From: Gammaproteobacteria bacterium
Lineage (GTDB): Bacteria > Pseudomonadota > Gammaproteobacteria > JAKEHO01
Direction of reading: 5' to 3'
Length of the DNA stretch: 44,132 nucleotides
Assembly: GCA_022614965.1 (NCBI GenBank)
Contig: JAKEHO010000052.1
Span: 1-44,132 of the forward strand
Of this stretch, positions 26,403-34,699 are shown piece after piece. A program made the translations under genes and the position numbers. A model generated the notes under the pieces. It saw only the letters and a list, made by a program, of their open reading frames with translations, made no database searches and was not told the DNA's origin. Every line of letters starts with the position of its first letter. Position 1 is the first letter of the stretch.

Positions 26403-27202
26403 TGCACGGCGACCGGTGTAGAAATCGGGAGTTCGATGAAATCAGGTGGCGCTTGCTTCCGGGCGATCTGAAGGCCTTCAGCGATCGCGCGGTTGTAATC
26501 CTTTGGCAAACCCTGCCACGTTTTTGTCTTGGTGTCCCAGTAACCCGCCTCCTTTCCATCCAATGCCAAGTACAGCAGCGCAATGCGCCCGACACGCAGA
26601 AAATCAACCGTGCGTGACGGTCCGTCCTGTTCGAGGCTGCCGCTGTAGGCCTCTATGGTGCGGCCATAGTCCATCTCAATTTGATAGGCTTCCATGAGGC
26701 GACGATATTTGTCGGGGAGCAATACGTCTGGTTGATCCATCATTTCTTTGAGCGCTGCCATTCGCAGGCGTCGCTCGTCAGGCAGAAAGGGGACATCCAA
26801 GGCGATAAAGTTCTCAAGCACCTCCAGCATGCGCAGCATCAGTGGCACGATTTGCCGCTGCGTAATTTCGATATTGGCGAGCTGGCGGGCAATCGCTACC
26901 AACTCTTCATCTTGCTTTTTTAGCAGGCGCTCAAGTTGGTCGTCATAGGCTCGCAGGCTGTCTGTCTGGCGGGTCACCTCGCGATATTCTCCGAGGAGGT
27001 TGGCCGTCTCTTCGGCCAGCTTGTCGACTCGCTGCTGGGACTGAACAGCTTCGTTCTGGCCCTCAATGTTCGTTTCGACCGCGGACTCGAGCGGGTCAGT
27101 CACCGAATAGGCGTTACCCAAGAGTACCAGCGTTGTAAAGCCGGAGGCGCACAGCGCCTTGAACAGGCTGATTAGACATGGGCTTGTTGTCTTGCTCATC
27201 AT
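26399..27202 (-). CDS. DUF3450 family protein (TonB2 system partner)
   Basis: A 267-aa protein with an N-terminal hydrophobic signal (ALCASGFTTLVLLGNAYS), a predicted coiled coil (residues about 40-115) and the DUF3450 core with LMLRMLEVLENFIALDVPFL, a run of charged residues and RVGRIALLYLALDGKEAGYWD. DUF3450 genes head TtpC-ExbB-ExbD-TonB-TPR operons; the protein is periplasmic and its exact role is not established. ATG 27202 is followed at once by ATG 27199; I chose the first. The open frame runs on to 27505, but no start there has a better context. The promoter should lie in the 327-bp divergent region next to the NarL-type kinase. Confidence 0.88.
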   Translation of the reverse strand: MMSKTTSPCLISLFKALCASGFTTLVLLGNAYSVTDPLESAVETNIEGQNEAVQSQQRVDKLAEETANLLGEYREVTRQTDSLRAYDDQLERLLKKQDEELVAIARQLANIEITQRQIVPLMLRMLEVLENFIALDVPFLPDERRLRMAALKEMMDQPDVLLPDKYRRLMEAYQIEMDYGRTIEAYSGSLEQDGPSRTVDFLRVGRIALLYLALDGKEAGYWDTKTKTWQGLPKDYNRAIAEGLQIARKQAPPDFIELPISTPVAVQ

Positions 27203-27529
27203 CGACCCATTGATTGTGTTATCCGCTCCTTCATCATCCTCGCCATGATGGGCGATGCAGGTCCTTGGATGACTGGCTATGGTAGGTATTAAAATACAGA
27301 GAAATAAAATACACAGAAAGCGTTTAGGAAATTTTCCTGAACAAACTGGGTATATATCCTGAGTGGCATGGCAACTGAGATCTCGATCCTTGCTAAAGCG
27401 TTGCCGCACGGGGGAGCGTTTTACGGACGCGTGGCACTTGAGGTGAAGCGTGAGTGGAAAGGCGATATATTGTGCCTTGCGGGTAGCCTTGAAAGCTCTG
27501 GACAATAGGACTCGGCATCCCCGCGAGTC
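27203..27529. promoter_or_regulatory. Divergent control region between TonB2 operon and sensor kinase
   Basis: This 327-bp stretch has no credible gene. It contains an AT-rich part (27290-27320) and a 13-bp palindrome AGGAAA-T-TTTCCT at 27326-27338, a possible operator. A TATATT at about 27466 lacks a well-placed -35 box. Confidence 0.4.
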
Positions 27530-28951
27530 ATGTTTATATTCAAAAAACCTCCGCGCATGAGCCTAAGATTTCGCCTCAATTTGCTTATCACGCTGTTGTT
27601 CGCATTGCTATTGATTCTCGGTGGTGCCTTGGTCATTCACAATGCGCGCCGAGCCGTATATGAGGAGATCCAGTCAACAGCCAATCTCACGTTGCAGCTG
27701 ATCGAAGTGGCCTTCGCCAGCGCTGGCGCCGAGCAACAAAGTGACGCCCAATCGCGCCTTGTCGAACAAATAAGTCATTTTGAGAGAACACGGCATCTCG
27801 ATATTGAGCTGCGGGAAAATAGCGATGCAGAGGCTCTGCCTCCTAGAAACATCGAGCGTCCTATCCTGGCGGATGCGCCTCGCTGGTTTGTGCGTTTGGT
27901 TGCACCGGCACCCTTGGAGTTCAGACGGACACTATCGGCCAATGGGACACCATACACCGAAATCGTTGTTCAGGCAGATCCATCCGATGAGATCACCGAG
28001 GCCTGGGAGGAGGCGCGAGCCGTCCTTGGGCTCCTGCTGCTGTTCACGATCCTGGCTAACGGTCTTGTGTTTTTCACCATCGGCCGCGCGTTGCAACCGA
28101 TCGATGCCATTCTGAAAGCGCTGGATAGGATAGAGCGGGGCGACTACCGGTCTCGGCTCCCCAGTTTTACGCTGCCCGAGTTGGATGTTATTTCCCAAAA
28201 GTTCAATGACATGGCGGAGGTTTTGCAACAGAGTCGCAAGGACAATCGTTACCTCACTCAGCGTTCTCTCGCAATACAGGAAGCCGAACGTCGCCATTTG
28301 GCCCATGAGCTGCACGATGAACTCGGTCAGTCCATCAGCGCGATCAAAGCGGTTGCAGTGTCCCTAAATCGTCCGGAGAAACGCAACAGTGCTTCCATGC
28401 GCGATCGCGCGCAGGCGATTATCTCATTTTCCAGTCATATGTATGATGTTGTGAGGAATATGATGCGCCGTTTGCGCCCTGTTGTACTTGATGAGCTCGG
28501 TTTAGTGGCGGCGCTGCAAGACACGATCGATGACTGGAATGTGCATCACGAGGAGGTGTTTTGCCGTTTTGAAACCGCGGGCGCCTTGCATGATCTCGGT
28601 GAGGCAGTCAACATCAGTATTTACCGAATCGTTCAGGAGAGTTTGACTAACATTGCGAAACACTCAAAGGCAAGTAAAGTGGATATCGCACTCGAACTCG
28701 TGGATGGGGCGCATGGCACGGATAGCAAGACGCACCGTGATAATGGGGGGAGCTTAAGGCGCGTTGAGTTGGTGATTCAAGATAATGGTCAGGGCTTTCA
28801 TCTTCACAAAACGCGGCCTGGTCTTGGCCTCCTGGGTATGCGGGAGCGCGCCGAGGCCTTGAATGGCGAGTTTGTACTCGAATCGAGTCCCGGGGCAGGC
28901 GTGGCGCTTCAGGTCACGATACCCATAGAGGCCAAGGTGTGGGAGGAATAA
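27530..28951 (+). CDS. NarL-type sensor histidine kinase (HisKA_3)
   Basis: A 473-aa membrane kinase. It has transmembrane helices at about residues 16-36 and 165-184, a periplasmic domain of about 130 residues, a HAMP domain (about 185-240), then HisKA_3 with AERRHLAHELHDELGQSISA, where H262 is the probable phospho-site, and an HATPase domain (RIVQESLTNIAKHSKA, DNGQGF, GLGLLGMRERAEALNGEF). Such kinases pair with LuxR/NarL regulators; the ExaD/ExaE type controls PQQ-dependent ethanol oxidation in Pseudomonas. The regulator gene follows by 5 bp. Given the PQQ-related genes downstream, sensing of an alcohol or its product is likely, but the ligand is not shown. Confidence 0.92.
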   Translation: MFIFKKPPRMSLRFRLNLLITLLFALLLILGGALVIHNARRAVYEEIQSTANLTLQLIEVAFASAGAEQQSDAQSRLVEQISHFERTRHLDIELRENSDAEALPPRNIERPILADAPRWFVRLVAPAPLEFRRTLSANGTPYTEIVVQADPSDEITEAWEEARAVLGLLLLFTILANGLVFFTIGRALQPIDAILKALDRIERGDYRSRLPSFTLPELDVISQKFNDMAEVLQQSRKDNRYLTQRSLAIQEAERRHLAHELHDELGQSISAIKAVAVSLNRPEKRNSASMRDRAQAIISFSSHMYDVVRNMMRRLRPVVLDELGLVAALQDTIDDWNVHHEEVFCRFETAGALHDLGEAVNISIYRIVQESLTNIAKHSKASKVDIALELVDGAHGTDSKTHRDNGGSLRRVELVIQDNGQGFHLHKTRPGLGLLGMRERAEALNGEFVLESSPGAGVALQVTIPIEAKVWEE

Positions 28952-28956
28952 ATAAC

Positions 28957-29598
28957 GTGGCGGGGCTGATAAAGGTTTTGCTCGTGGATGACCATGCTGT
29001 GGTGCGCGCTGGCTATCGGATGCTGCTGGAGAACTCAGCTGATATCGAGATCGTGGCGGAAGCAGACAGCGGTGAGTTCGCCTACAAGCGCTTCGTTGAA
29101 GTGCACCCGGATGTCGTGATCATGGATTTGTCGCTGCCGGGCATTGGCGGAATTGAGGCAATACGGCGGATCATTGCGCGTGATCCGAATGCCCGAATTC
29201 TGGTATTCAGCATGCACGAGGATACGGTGTTTGTTGAGCAGGCTTTGCAGGCGGGGGCCCGCGGCTATATTACCAAGAGCAGCGCACCGGAAGTGTTGGT
29301 TGAAGCGGTCAATCAGATTGCCAGTGGAAATATTCACCTGGATGCCGGGATTGCGCAACGCATTGCATTCCAGAGGGTACGGGGCAAGGGGACACCGTTC
29401 ACAGAACTTTCCACCCGGGAGTTTGAAATAGCCTGTCTGCTTGCGGAGGGTCTAACTACGAGCGAGATTGCGGATCGCTTATCGCTGAGTTACAAGACCG
29501 TTGCTAACTATGGAACCCAGATCAAGAGCAAATTAGGGGTCTCGAGCGCTGCAGAGCTTGCGCGCCTCGCGATCCGCTACGGTGTCGTTAGAGCGTAG
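28957..29598 (+). CDS. LuxR/NarL-family response regulator
   Basis: A 213-aa regulator with an N-terminal receiver (VLLVDDHAVVRAGYRMLL; phospho-acceptor D57 in VIMDLSLPG; Lys in YITKSSAPE) and a C-terminal LuxR-type helix-turn-helix (LSTREFEIACLLAEGLTTSE, then KTVANYGTQIKSKLGV). GTG 28957 is chosen because GGGAGGA lies nine bases upstream and the receiver domain begins at once; an in-frame GTG at 28939 overlaps the kinase. It is the partner of the preceding kinase and resembles regulators of PQQ-alcohol dehydrogenase genes (AgmR/ExaE/PedR class) by domain order and context only. Confidence 0.92.
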   Translation: MAGLIKVLLVDDHAVVRAGYRMLLENSADIEIVAEADSGEFAYKRFVEVHPDVVIMDLSLPGIGGIEAIRRIIARDPNARILVFSMHEDTVFVEQALQAGARGYITKSSAPEVLVEAVNQIASGNIHLDAGIAQRIAFQRVRGKGTPFTELSTREFEIACLLAEGLTTSEIADRLSLSYKTVANYGTQIKSKLGVSSAAELARLAIRYGVVRA

Positions 29599-29912
29599 GG
29601 CGCGCGATGCAGACGTGCCGCCGAGCATAGCCTGCGGCACGTCCTGTTGGCTGTGGGAGAAAATCCTAGTGAAGTTGGGAAGGATCCCCGAGCGTTTCTT
29701 CACTCTTTCCGATTTTCCGAACTCATCGAGAGATTATCATCGGCAGAGTGCACCATTCACAGCATGCATGAGCGCCGTTGTTGCGCGTCGAGGGAGGAGG
29801 ACCATCTAGCTTAACCCACGCGTGCAACCGCCACAGGAGGGTGGCTGGACCCTGAATGCAGCCATCGCGGGATTCATTCAATTAACACGAACGAAGTTGA
29901 GACGCAGAGCAG
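29599..29912. promoter_or_regulatory. Intergenic region before the TonB-dependent receptor
   Basis: 314 bp with no credible gene. It holds a 10-bp perfect hairpin just after the regulator gene and a GCCAC/GTGGC hairpin with an AGGAGG-type loop at about 29828-29843. The receptor promoter must lie here, but I cannot place it. Confidence 0.35.
29612..29643 (+). terminator. Hairpin after the LuxR-type regulator
   Basis: GACGTGCCGC (29612-29621) and GCGGCACGTC (29634-29643) form a perfect 10-bp stem with a 12-nt loop, 14 bp after the stop. No T-run follows, so it is either a Rho-assisted terminator or an RNA-stabilising hairpin. Confidence 0.5.
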
Positions 29913-32261
29913 ATGACGGACAAGGTTACAAGGGATGTATACACGCGCTGGATGACCCTTGCGCCGGGACTCGAAAAGGTTCTCTTCGTCTTTACCTTAA
30001 CTTTTGTGGGGCAAATTGACGCAGAGGAAATCGGCACACAGGAAGAGGTGCCTGAAATATTGACGGAAGTCGAGGTCGTCGGTACGACACCATCGCATGG
30101 TGTGGGCCTTCCTATGGGCAAAATTCCGGCCAATTGGCAAACCGCTACAGACGAGGAGATTGAGCAAACAAACAGCATTGACATTACCGAGTTCCTAAAC
30201 CGCAACCTGGGCAGCGTCACCATTAATGAAGCGCAGGGTAACCCGCTGCAACCAGACCTCCAGTATCGCGGCTTCGTTGCCGGACCGTTGTTGGGTCTGC
30301 CCCAGGGCCTTGCCGTTTATCAGAATGGCGTGCGTGTCAACGAGGTGTTTGGTGACACCGTCAATTGGGAGCTCATCCCGACGGTGGCGATCAGCAGCAT
30401 CAATCTCATCGCGGGCTCCAATCCTCTGTTTGGCCTGAATACGCTCGGAGGGGCCGTGTCTGTAGAGACCAAGAATGGCTTCAGCAATCCGGGAACGTTT
30501 ATTGGCCAAGCCTCGGGCGGATCTTTCGGACGCATTCAGACCCAGGCTGAGAGTGGCGGCAATAACGGCACCTGGGGGTACTTTGTTGCCATGAATTACT
30601 TTACCGAAGATGGCTGGCGAGTTGCCTCGCCGTCTGATCTCTACAATGCCTATGGCAGTCTCGGCTGGCGTGGGGAGGCCAGCACACTGGATTTCTCATT
30701 CACATGGGGCGATAGCGATCTAACCGGCAATGGATCTTCGCCGGTGCAGCTTCTTGAGATTGACCGCTCGGCGATCTTCACATCGCCGGATAACACCCAG
30801 AACAATTTATTCTTTTACAATCTGGAAGGCTCACATTGGCTGAATGAGAACACGCTTATCTCAGGTAATGGCTTCTATCGCACCAACGACGTCGATGCGT
30901 TTAACGGGGATGATTCGCCCTTTGAGGAGTGTGATCCGCCCAATGATGCCTTCCTCTGCGAGGAGAACGATCTGACAACGCCCATCCTGGACCAGAACGG
31001 CAATCCGATACCGGTGAGCTTTGATGCCGTAAACAACACCAGTACGACCGACCAAGACAGCTACGGTGGCACATTGCAGGCGACCTTGTTAAATGATCTG
31101 TTTCATCGGGATAACCAGTTCATCTTCGGGGGTGCATACTTTGGAGGCTCTGCCGATTTCCAATCGGCCGTCGAGGCCGCGATGCTGAATCCCGATCGCA
31201 GCACGACGCAAAGCGGCATCTTTATCCCGGATGAAACCACAGCAGTCGACACGCGACCGAGAAACTGGTCGCTGTACGTGACGGACACCTTGGCCGTGAC
31301 GGAGAAGCTCGCGTTGACGCTCTCGGGCCGCTACAACAACACGAACATCAAGATCCGGGACGAGACAGGGCTGGATCCCAATCTTAACGGCGATCATACG
31401 TTTGATCGCTTCAACCCGGCGGCAGGGGCGACCTTCCAGTACCAACCCAACTTGGGGTTCTACGGGGGTTACAGCGAGTCATCGCGGGCACCGACACCGG
31501 TGGAGCTAACCTGCGCTGATCCCGATGCACCCTGCCGGCTGCCGAATGCGTTTCTGGCAGACCCGCCGCTTGAGCAAGTGGTTGCAAAAACGTTTGAGGT
31601 CGGTGTCCGCGGTGATCTCGGGCCAGCCCTTCAGTGGACCATAGGCGGATTCCATACGGTGAACAGCAATGACATTATCTTTATCAGCACGGGCGGGGCC
31701 ACCGCCAATCAGGGATTCTTCGACAACGTTGGCGACACCAAGCGAATCGGCATGGAATTGGGGCTTGGAGGCCTCTTTCAAAGGCTTACCTGGTTTCTCG
31801 ACTATACGTTTATTAATGCCACGTTTGAGGATCCGTTCGCAGAAAGTAGCCCCAATCATCCCGGCGCCGATGCCAACGGGGACATCTTTGTGCAGCCGGG
31901 GGATCGCATCCCCGGGGTCCCGGAGCACAACCTGAAGGTCGGGGGTGATGTCAGCATCCTGCCGAATTTCACCGTTGGAGGGGACCTGCTCTATGTCTCG
32001 GGTCAGTTTCTGCGCGGTGATGAGGCCAACCTCCTCGCACCCACCGACGGCTATGTCCTCATCAATCTGCGCGGCGAATGGGCGTTTCATAAATATGCTT
32101 CGGTCTTTTTCAAGATCAACAACCTCTTTGATGCGGACTACGAGACCTTCGGTATCCTAGGCGATGCCCAAGAGGTACTCGGCCCAGCCTTTGACAATCC
32201 ACGATTTCTAAGCCCTGGCGCACCGATCGGCGGCTGGATTGGCGTAAGGATCGCGATCTAA
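29913..32261 (+). CDS. TonB-dependent outer-membrane receptor
   Basis: A 782-aa outer-membrane receptor. A signal region (LEKVLFVFTLTFVGQIDA) is followed by a TonB-box-like segment at about residues 51-57 (TEVEVVG), the plug domain (about 75-200; DITEFLNRNLGSVTI, YRGFVAGP, FGLNTLGGAVSVETKNG) and a 22-strand-type barrel ending in an aromatic/hydrophobic strand (WIGVRIAI). The plug motif NxLGGAV and the late NLFDADYETFG segment are typical. The substrate is not readable from sequence. Its place between the ExaDE-like pair and PQQ-associated genes, and close to a TonB2 operon, suggests uptake of PQQ, a metal such as a lanthanide, or calcium-type cofactor complexes (inference). Confidence 0.92.
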   Translation: MTDKVTRDVYTRWMTLAPGLEKVLFVFTLTFVGQIDAEEIGTQEEVPEILTEVEVVGTTPSHGVGLPMGKIPANWQTATDEEIEQTNSIDITEFLNRNLGSVTINEAQGNPLQPDLQYRGFVAGPLLGLPQGLAVYQNGVRVNEVFGDTVNWELIPTVAISSINLIAGSNPLFGLNTLGGAVSVETKNGFSNPGTFIGQASGGSFGRIQTQAESGGNNGTWGYFVAMNYFTEDGWRVASPSDLYNAYGSLGWRGEASTLDFSFTWGDSDLTGNGSSPVQLLEIDRSAIFTSPDNTQNNLFFYNLEGSHWLNENTLISGNGFYRTNDVDAFNGDDSPFEECDPPNDAFLCEENDLTTPILDQNGNPIPVSFDAVNNTSTTDQDSYGGTLQATLLNDLFHRDNQFIFGGAYFGGSADFQSAVEAAMLNPDRSTTQSGIFIPDETTAVDTRPRNWSLYVTDTLAVTEKLALTLSGRYNNTNIKIRDETGLDPNLNGDHTFDRFNPAAGATFQYQPNLGFYGGYSESSRAPTPVELTCADPDAPCRLPNAFLADPPLEQVVAKTFEVGVRGDLGPALQWTIGGFHTVNSNDIIFISTGGATANQGFFDNVGDTKRIGMELGLGGLFQRLTWFLDYTFINATFEDPFAESSPNHPGADANGDIFVQPGDRIPGVPEHNLKVGGDVSILPNFTVGGDLLYVSGQFLRGDEANLLAPTDGYVLINLRGEWAFHKYASVFFKINNLFDADYETFGILGDAQEVLGPAFDNPRFLSPGAPIGGWIGVRIAI

Positions 32262-32289
32262 CTCATCCTTGATTACATCTTGTCATGCA

Positions 32290-32314
32290 GGCGCTCGGGT
32301 GCGCCCGTCTTTTT
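32290..32314 (+). terminator. Rho-independent terminator after the receptor gene
   Basis: GGCGC (32290-32294), a 6-nt loop, GCGCC (32301-32305) and then CGTCTTTTT. It is a short GC-rich stem followed by a T-run, 28 bp after the receptor stop. Confidence 0.6.
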
Positions 32315-32446
32315 GTCCGGCACTAGGAAGGTGCTGAAGGGCGCAGCGCCGAACCCTGCTCTGAGTGGTTCCCGAACGCCGCCTCTAGGGGGGTCGATGG
32401 GATTTGCGCGGGGCGCGGCCCGCCTGTTAGCGGATGGGGCCTTCGG

Positions 32447-33406
32447 CTAGTCGTCGATCACCACGCCCCAAGGGGCTTCGCCGACCTCGATCGTCGCGAT
32501 CACCTGGTTGTTCGCTGTGTCAATGACCGATACCGTGTTACTCACGCCGTTGGTGGTATAGAGGTGACGGCCATCTCGAGACAAACTGAGGCCCCAGACA
32601 CGCTTGCCGACCGGGATGGCGGTTTTAATCTCCAGTGTCTTGGCATCGAGCACGATCACCTTCGCGGCCCGGCCGCCCGCGACATACAGGGTCTTCCCGT
32701 CTTTACCTAGAACAATGTCCTTCGGCTTGGCCTGGTCGATGGCATCCAGTGAGACCTTCTTGATGATCTTGTTGGTGGCCAGATCGACCTCTGTGACGTC
32801 GCCGCTGACCTCAGAGGTTGCATAGGCCGTTTTGCCGTCTCTGCTGAAGGTCACCGATCGGGGTCTTGCGCCGACCACGATGTTAGCAACCATTGCATGC
32901 TCCGGCACGGAGATCAGATGCAGCATATTGGCGGATTCGCTCGTCACGATGACAAGCGATCCGTCCGGCGAGATCCCGACACCCTCGGGTTCAAGGCCAA
33001 CCGGGATCGCCAGAAGCTCATCCCCGGTCTTGGGATCGTAGACCGAGGTCTTTGCATCGTCTTCATTCGATATATAGATATTGCCGTTGGGGTGCACGGC
33101 AAAGGCCTCCGGATCTGAACCCGCCTTAAACTTGCGGAGCACTTCCAGTGTCTTGGGATCAATGACCGCGATGGCGTTTTCTTCGCTGACGGCCACATAG
33201 AGTTCGTTGCCGTCGGGCGCGAGCCCGATCCCACGTGGCCTTTTTCCAACATCGATGGTTGCCTCGACCTTGTTGGTTCGGGTTTCGATGACGCTGACTG
33301 TGTTGGCCTTCTCGTTGGTAACGAATACGCGATGCGTCGGCTCTGCGGCGGCGATCTGCCCGCAGAATCCCAGAGCGAAGATGACTGATGACACAAAAAA
33401 TCTCAT
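32447..33406 (-). CDS. PQQ-associated YVTN beta-propeller protein
   Basis: A 319-aa exported protein. ATG 33406 has AGGAG nine bases upstream and a signal peptide (FFVSSVIFALGFCGQIAA). The mature part is seven YVTN-type repeats: the repeated core reads FVTNEKANTVSVIETRTNKV, with variants such as LYTTNGVSNTVSVIDTANNQ. These fold as a seven-bladed propeller in the periplasm. The length and repeat type match the beta-propeller family that accompanies PQQ-dependent alcohol catabolism genes. The role is unknown; such propellers may bind cofactor or protein partners. It follows the substrate-binding-like gene on the same strand, 89 bp downstream. Confidence 0.87.
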   Translation of the reverse strand: MRFFVSSVIFALGFCGQIAAAEPTHRVFVTNEKANTVSVIETRTNKVEATIDVGKRPRGIGLAPDGNELYVAVSEENAIAVIDPKTLEVLRKFKAGSDPEAFAVHPNGNIYISNEDDAKTSVYDPKTGDELLAIPVGLEPEGVGISPDGSLVIVTSESANMLHLISVPEHAMVANIVVGARPRSVTFSRDGKTAYATSEVSGDVTEVDLATNKIIKKVSLDAIDQAKPKDIVLGKDGKTLYVAGGRAAKVIVLDAKTLEIKTAIPVGKRVWGLSLSRDGRHLYTTNGVSNTVSVIDTANNQVIATIEVGEAPWGVVIDD

Positions 33407-33495
33407 GAGTGATGACTCCTGTTCTTTATCTCGGCCGTGCGATCGAATTCCCAACCTCCTCCTATCAGATCGGATGCTATGCGTCGCATACAACG

Positions 33496-34317
33496 TCACT
33501 TCGGGCAGTTCACAAGACCTAAACTATCAAGATGAGTGGTGTCGACGACGCCTCGAACCGGTGCTTCGCCGAGGAGCTTCCCATCCTCTACAATAAGAAG
33601 CGGCTGGCGCAACTGCCCTGTGTCGCGAAAACTCAGCTCAAGTCCCTTTTGGCCGTCAAATCTCAACCGTTCGCTGAAATAGGTGCGCAGTTGTTTGGGA
33701 TCGGTGAGACCTTCCCGTGCCACCGTATCCGAAAGCATCTTGACAGCCGCCCACCCTGCCCATGCATTGTCATCCATCGCGATCCCGTTCGCTTTGCGGA
33801 ACCGGTTATTAAGCTCTCGTCCGGCATAGAGTTCAAAGTCCGGGTGCCAGGCCTGGGCAGTCACGTCGGCGTCCGGATGCTTTTGCTGCCATTGCGAGAC
33901 GGCATCCGCCTTCATGCGGCGGGTCGGGATCACGTGAAAGAGATTCGTAGTGCACCCCTCGCGCAGGCTGTCATCCTCCGCCGTGACATTCATTATCGGG
34001 GTATTGGGGAGCGCGGCGCTGAGGGCGAGCAGTTGCTCCGCATCGAGCGCTGCGATAACCGCTGAATAGTTAGATTCGTTGCCGGGGATCAGTGCCTCGA
34101 GGCTTGCCAACTCAAGGCTGTAACTCTGACCTAAAAACTGTCCCTGGTGGTTTGCTTCATTGAGGCCTTGCTTCGCACCGATGTACGCCGTCCTTGATTC
34201 ATCGCCAACGTAGACGATACGGACATGAACGGACTCTGCCTTTGCACACATGCTTGCCAGAGCGAGTAGGAAGGCGGCAAAGTGGGTCAACACCGTCGCA
34301 AGCGGATTGCGTGTCAT
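33496..34317 (-). CDS. PQQ-associated periplasmic substrate-binding-like protein
   Basis: A 273-aa exported protein (signal ATVLTHFAAFLLALASMCAKA). It resembles the substrate-binding-like family that occurs in PQQ-dependent alcohol dehydrogenase clusters: FLGQSYSLEL, then LREGCTTNLFHVIPTRR, AWHPDFELYAGRELNNRF and SFRDTGQLRQPLLIVEDGKL, ending in a Cys four residues from the end. From my memory of the family it is shorter than usual and lacks part of the middle of the second lobe; this needs an alignment. Two starts are possible: ATG 34317 and TTG 34323, the latter with GGAG six bases upstream. It is the first gene of a two-gene minus-strand unit with the propeller. Confidence 0.82.
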   Translation of the reverse strand: MTRNPLATVLTHFAAFLLALASMCAKAESVHVRIVYVGDESRTAYIGAKQGLNEANHQGQFLGQSYSLELASLEALIPGNESNYSAVIAALDAEQLLALSAALPNTPIMNVTAEDDSLREGCTTNLFHVIPTRRMKADAVSQWQQKHPDADVTAQAWHPDFELYAGRELNNRFRKANGIAMDDNAWAGWAAVKMLSDTVAREGLTDPKQLRTYFSERLRFDGQKGLELSFRDTGQLRQPLLIVEDGKLLGEAPVRGVVDTTHLDSLGLVNCPK

Positions 34318-34699
34318 TGGCAATTCAATCTCCTCAATCCTTTGGCCTGATTAATATGCAATGATCAATATACTATGCGCCCGGTCAACGCAAATTGGGA
34401 GTTATTCCCGCCCTTTCAATGAATTACCCTTATAAATGCGGAATGTGTTTCGCGTTGGCCTGTAGGCGATATTCTATCGGTTTGTAGATCCTAGCTACGG
34501 GAAGTTCCAGCGAATTTCTCTGGTTTGGGCCTCTCTAACGTGACGCGCGCCGGATTGCGCAGCGTCGTCGGCGCGAGCATCTGGCGTATTAAATTGGGTG
34601 CATGCCGGGGTCAATTTAAGTAAAATAAACTGTTTTTGAGGTGATGGCAGAGAATAGCAATGTCACTGGCCTAAGTTAGGCGAAGAGCAGGAGGTCAGC
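34318..34699. promoter_or_regulatory. Divergent control region between binding-protein and aldehyde dehydrogenase genes
   Basis: 382 bp with no credible gene. It holds the promoters of both flanking units. An AT-rich patch (34605-34632) and the dehydrogenase ribosome binding site AGGAGG (34690-34695, five bases before ATG) are the only clear elements. Confidence 0.45.
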
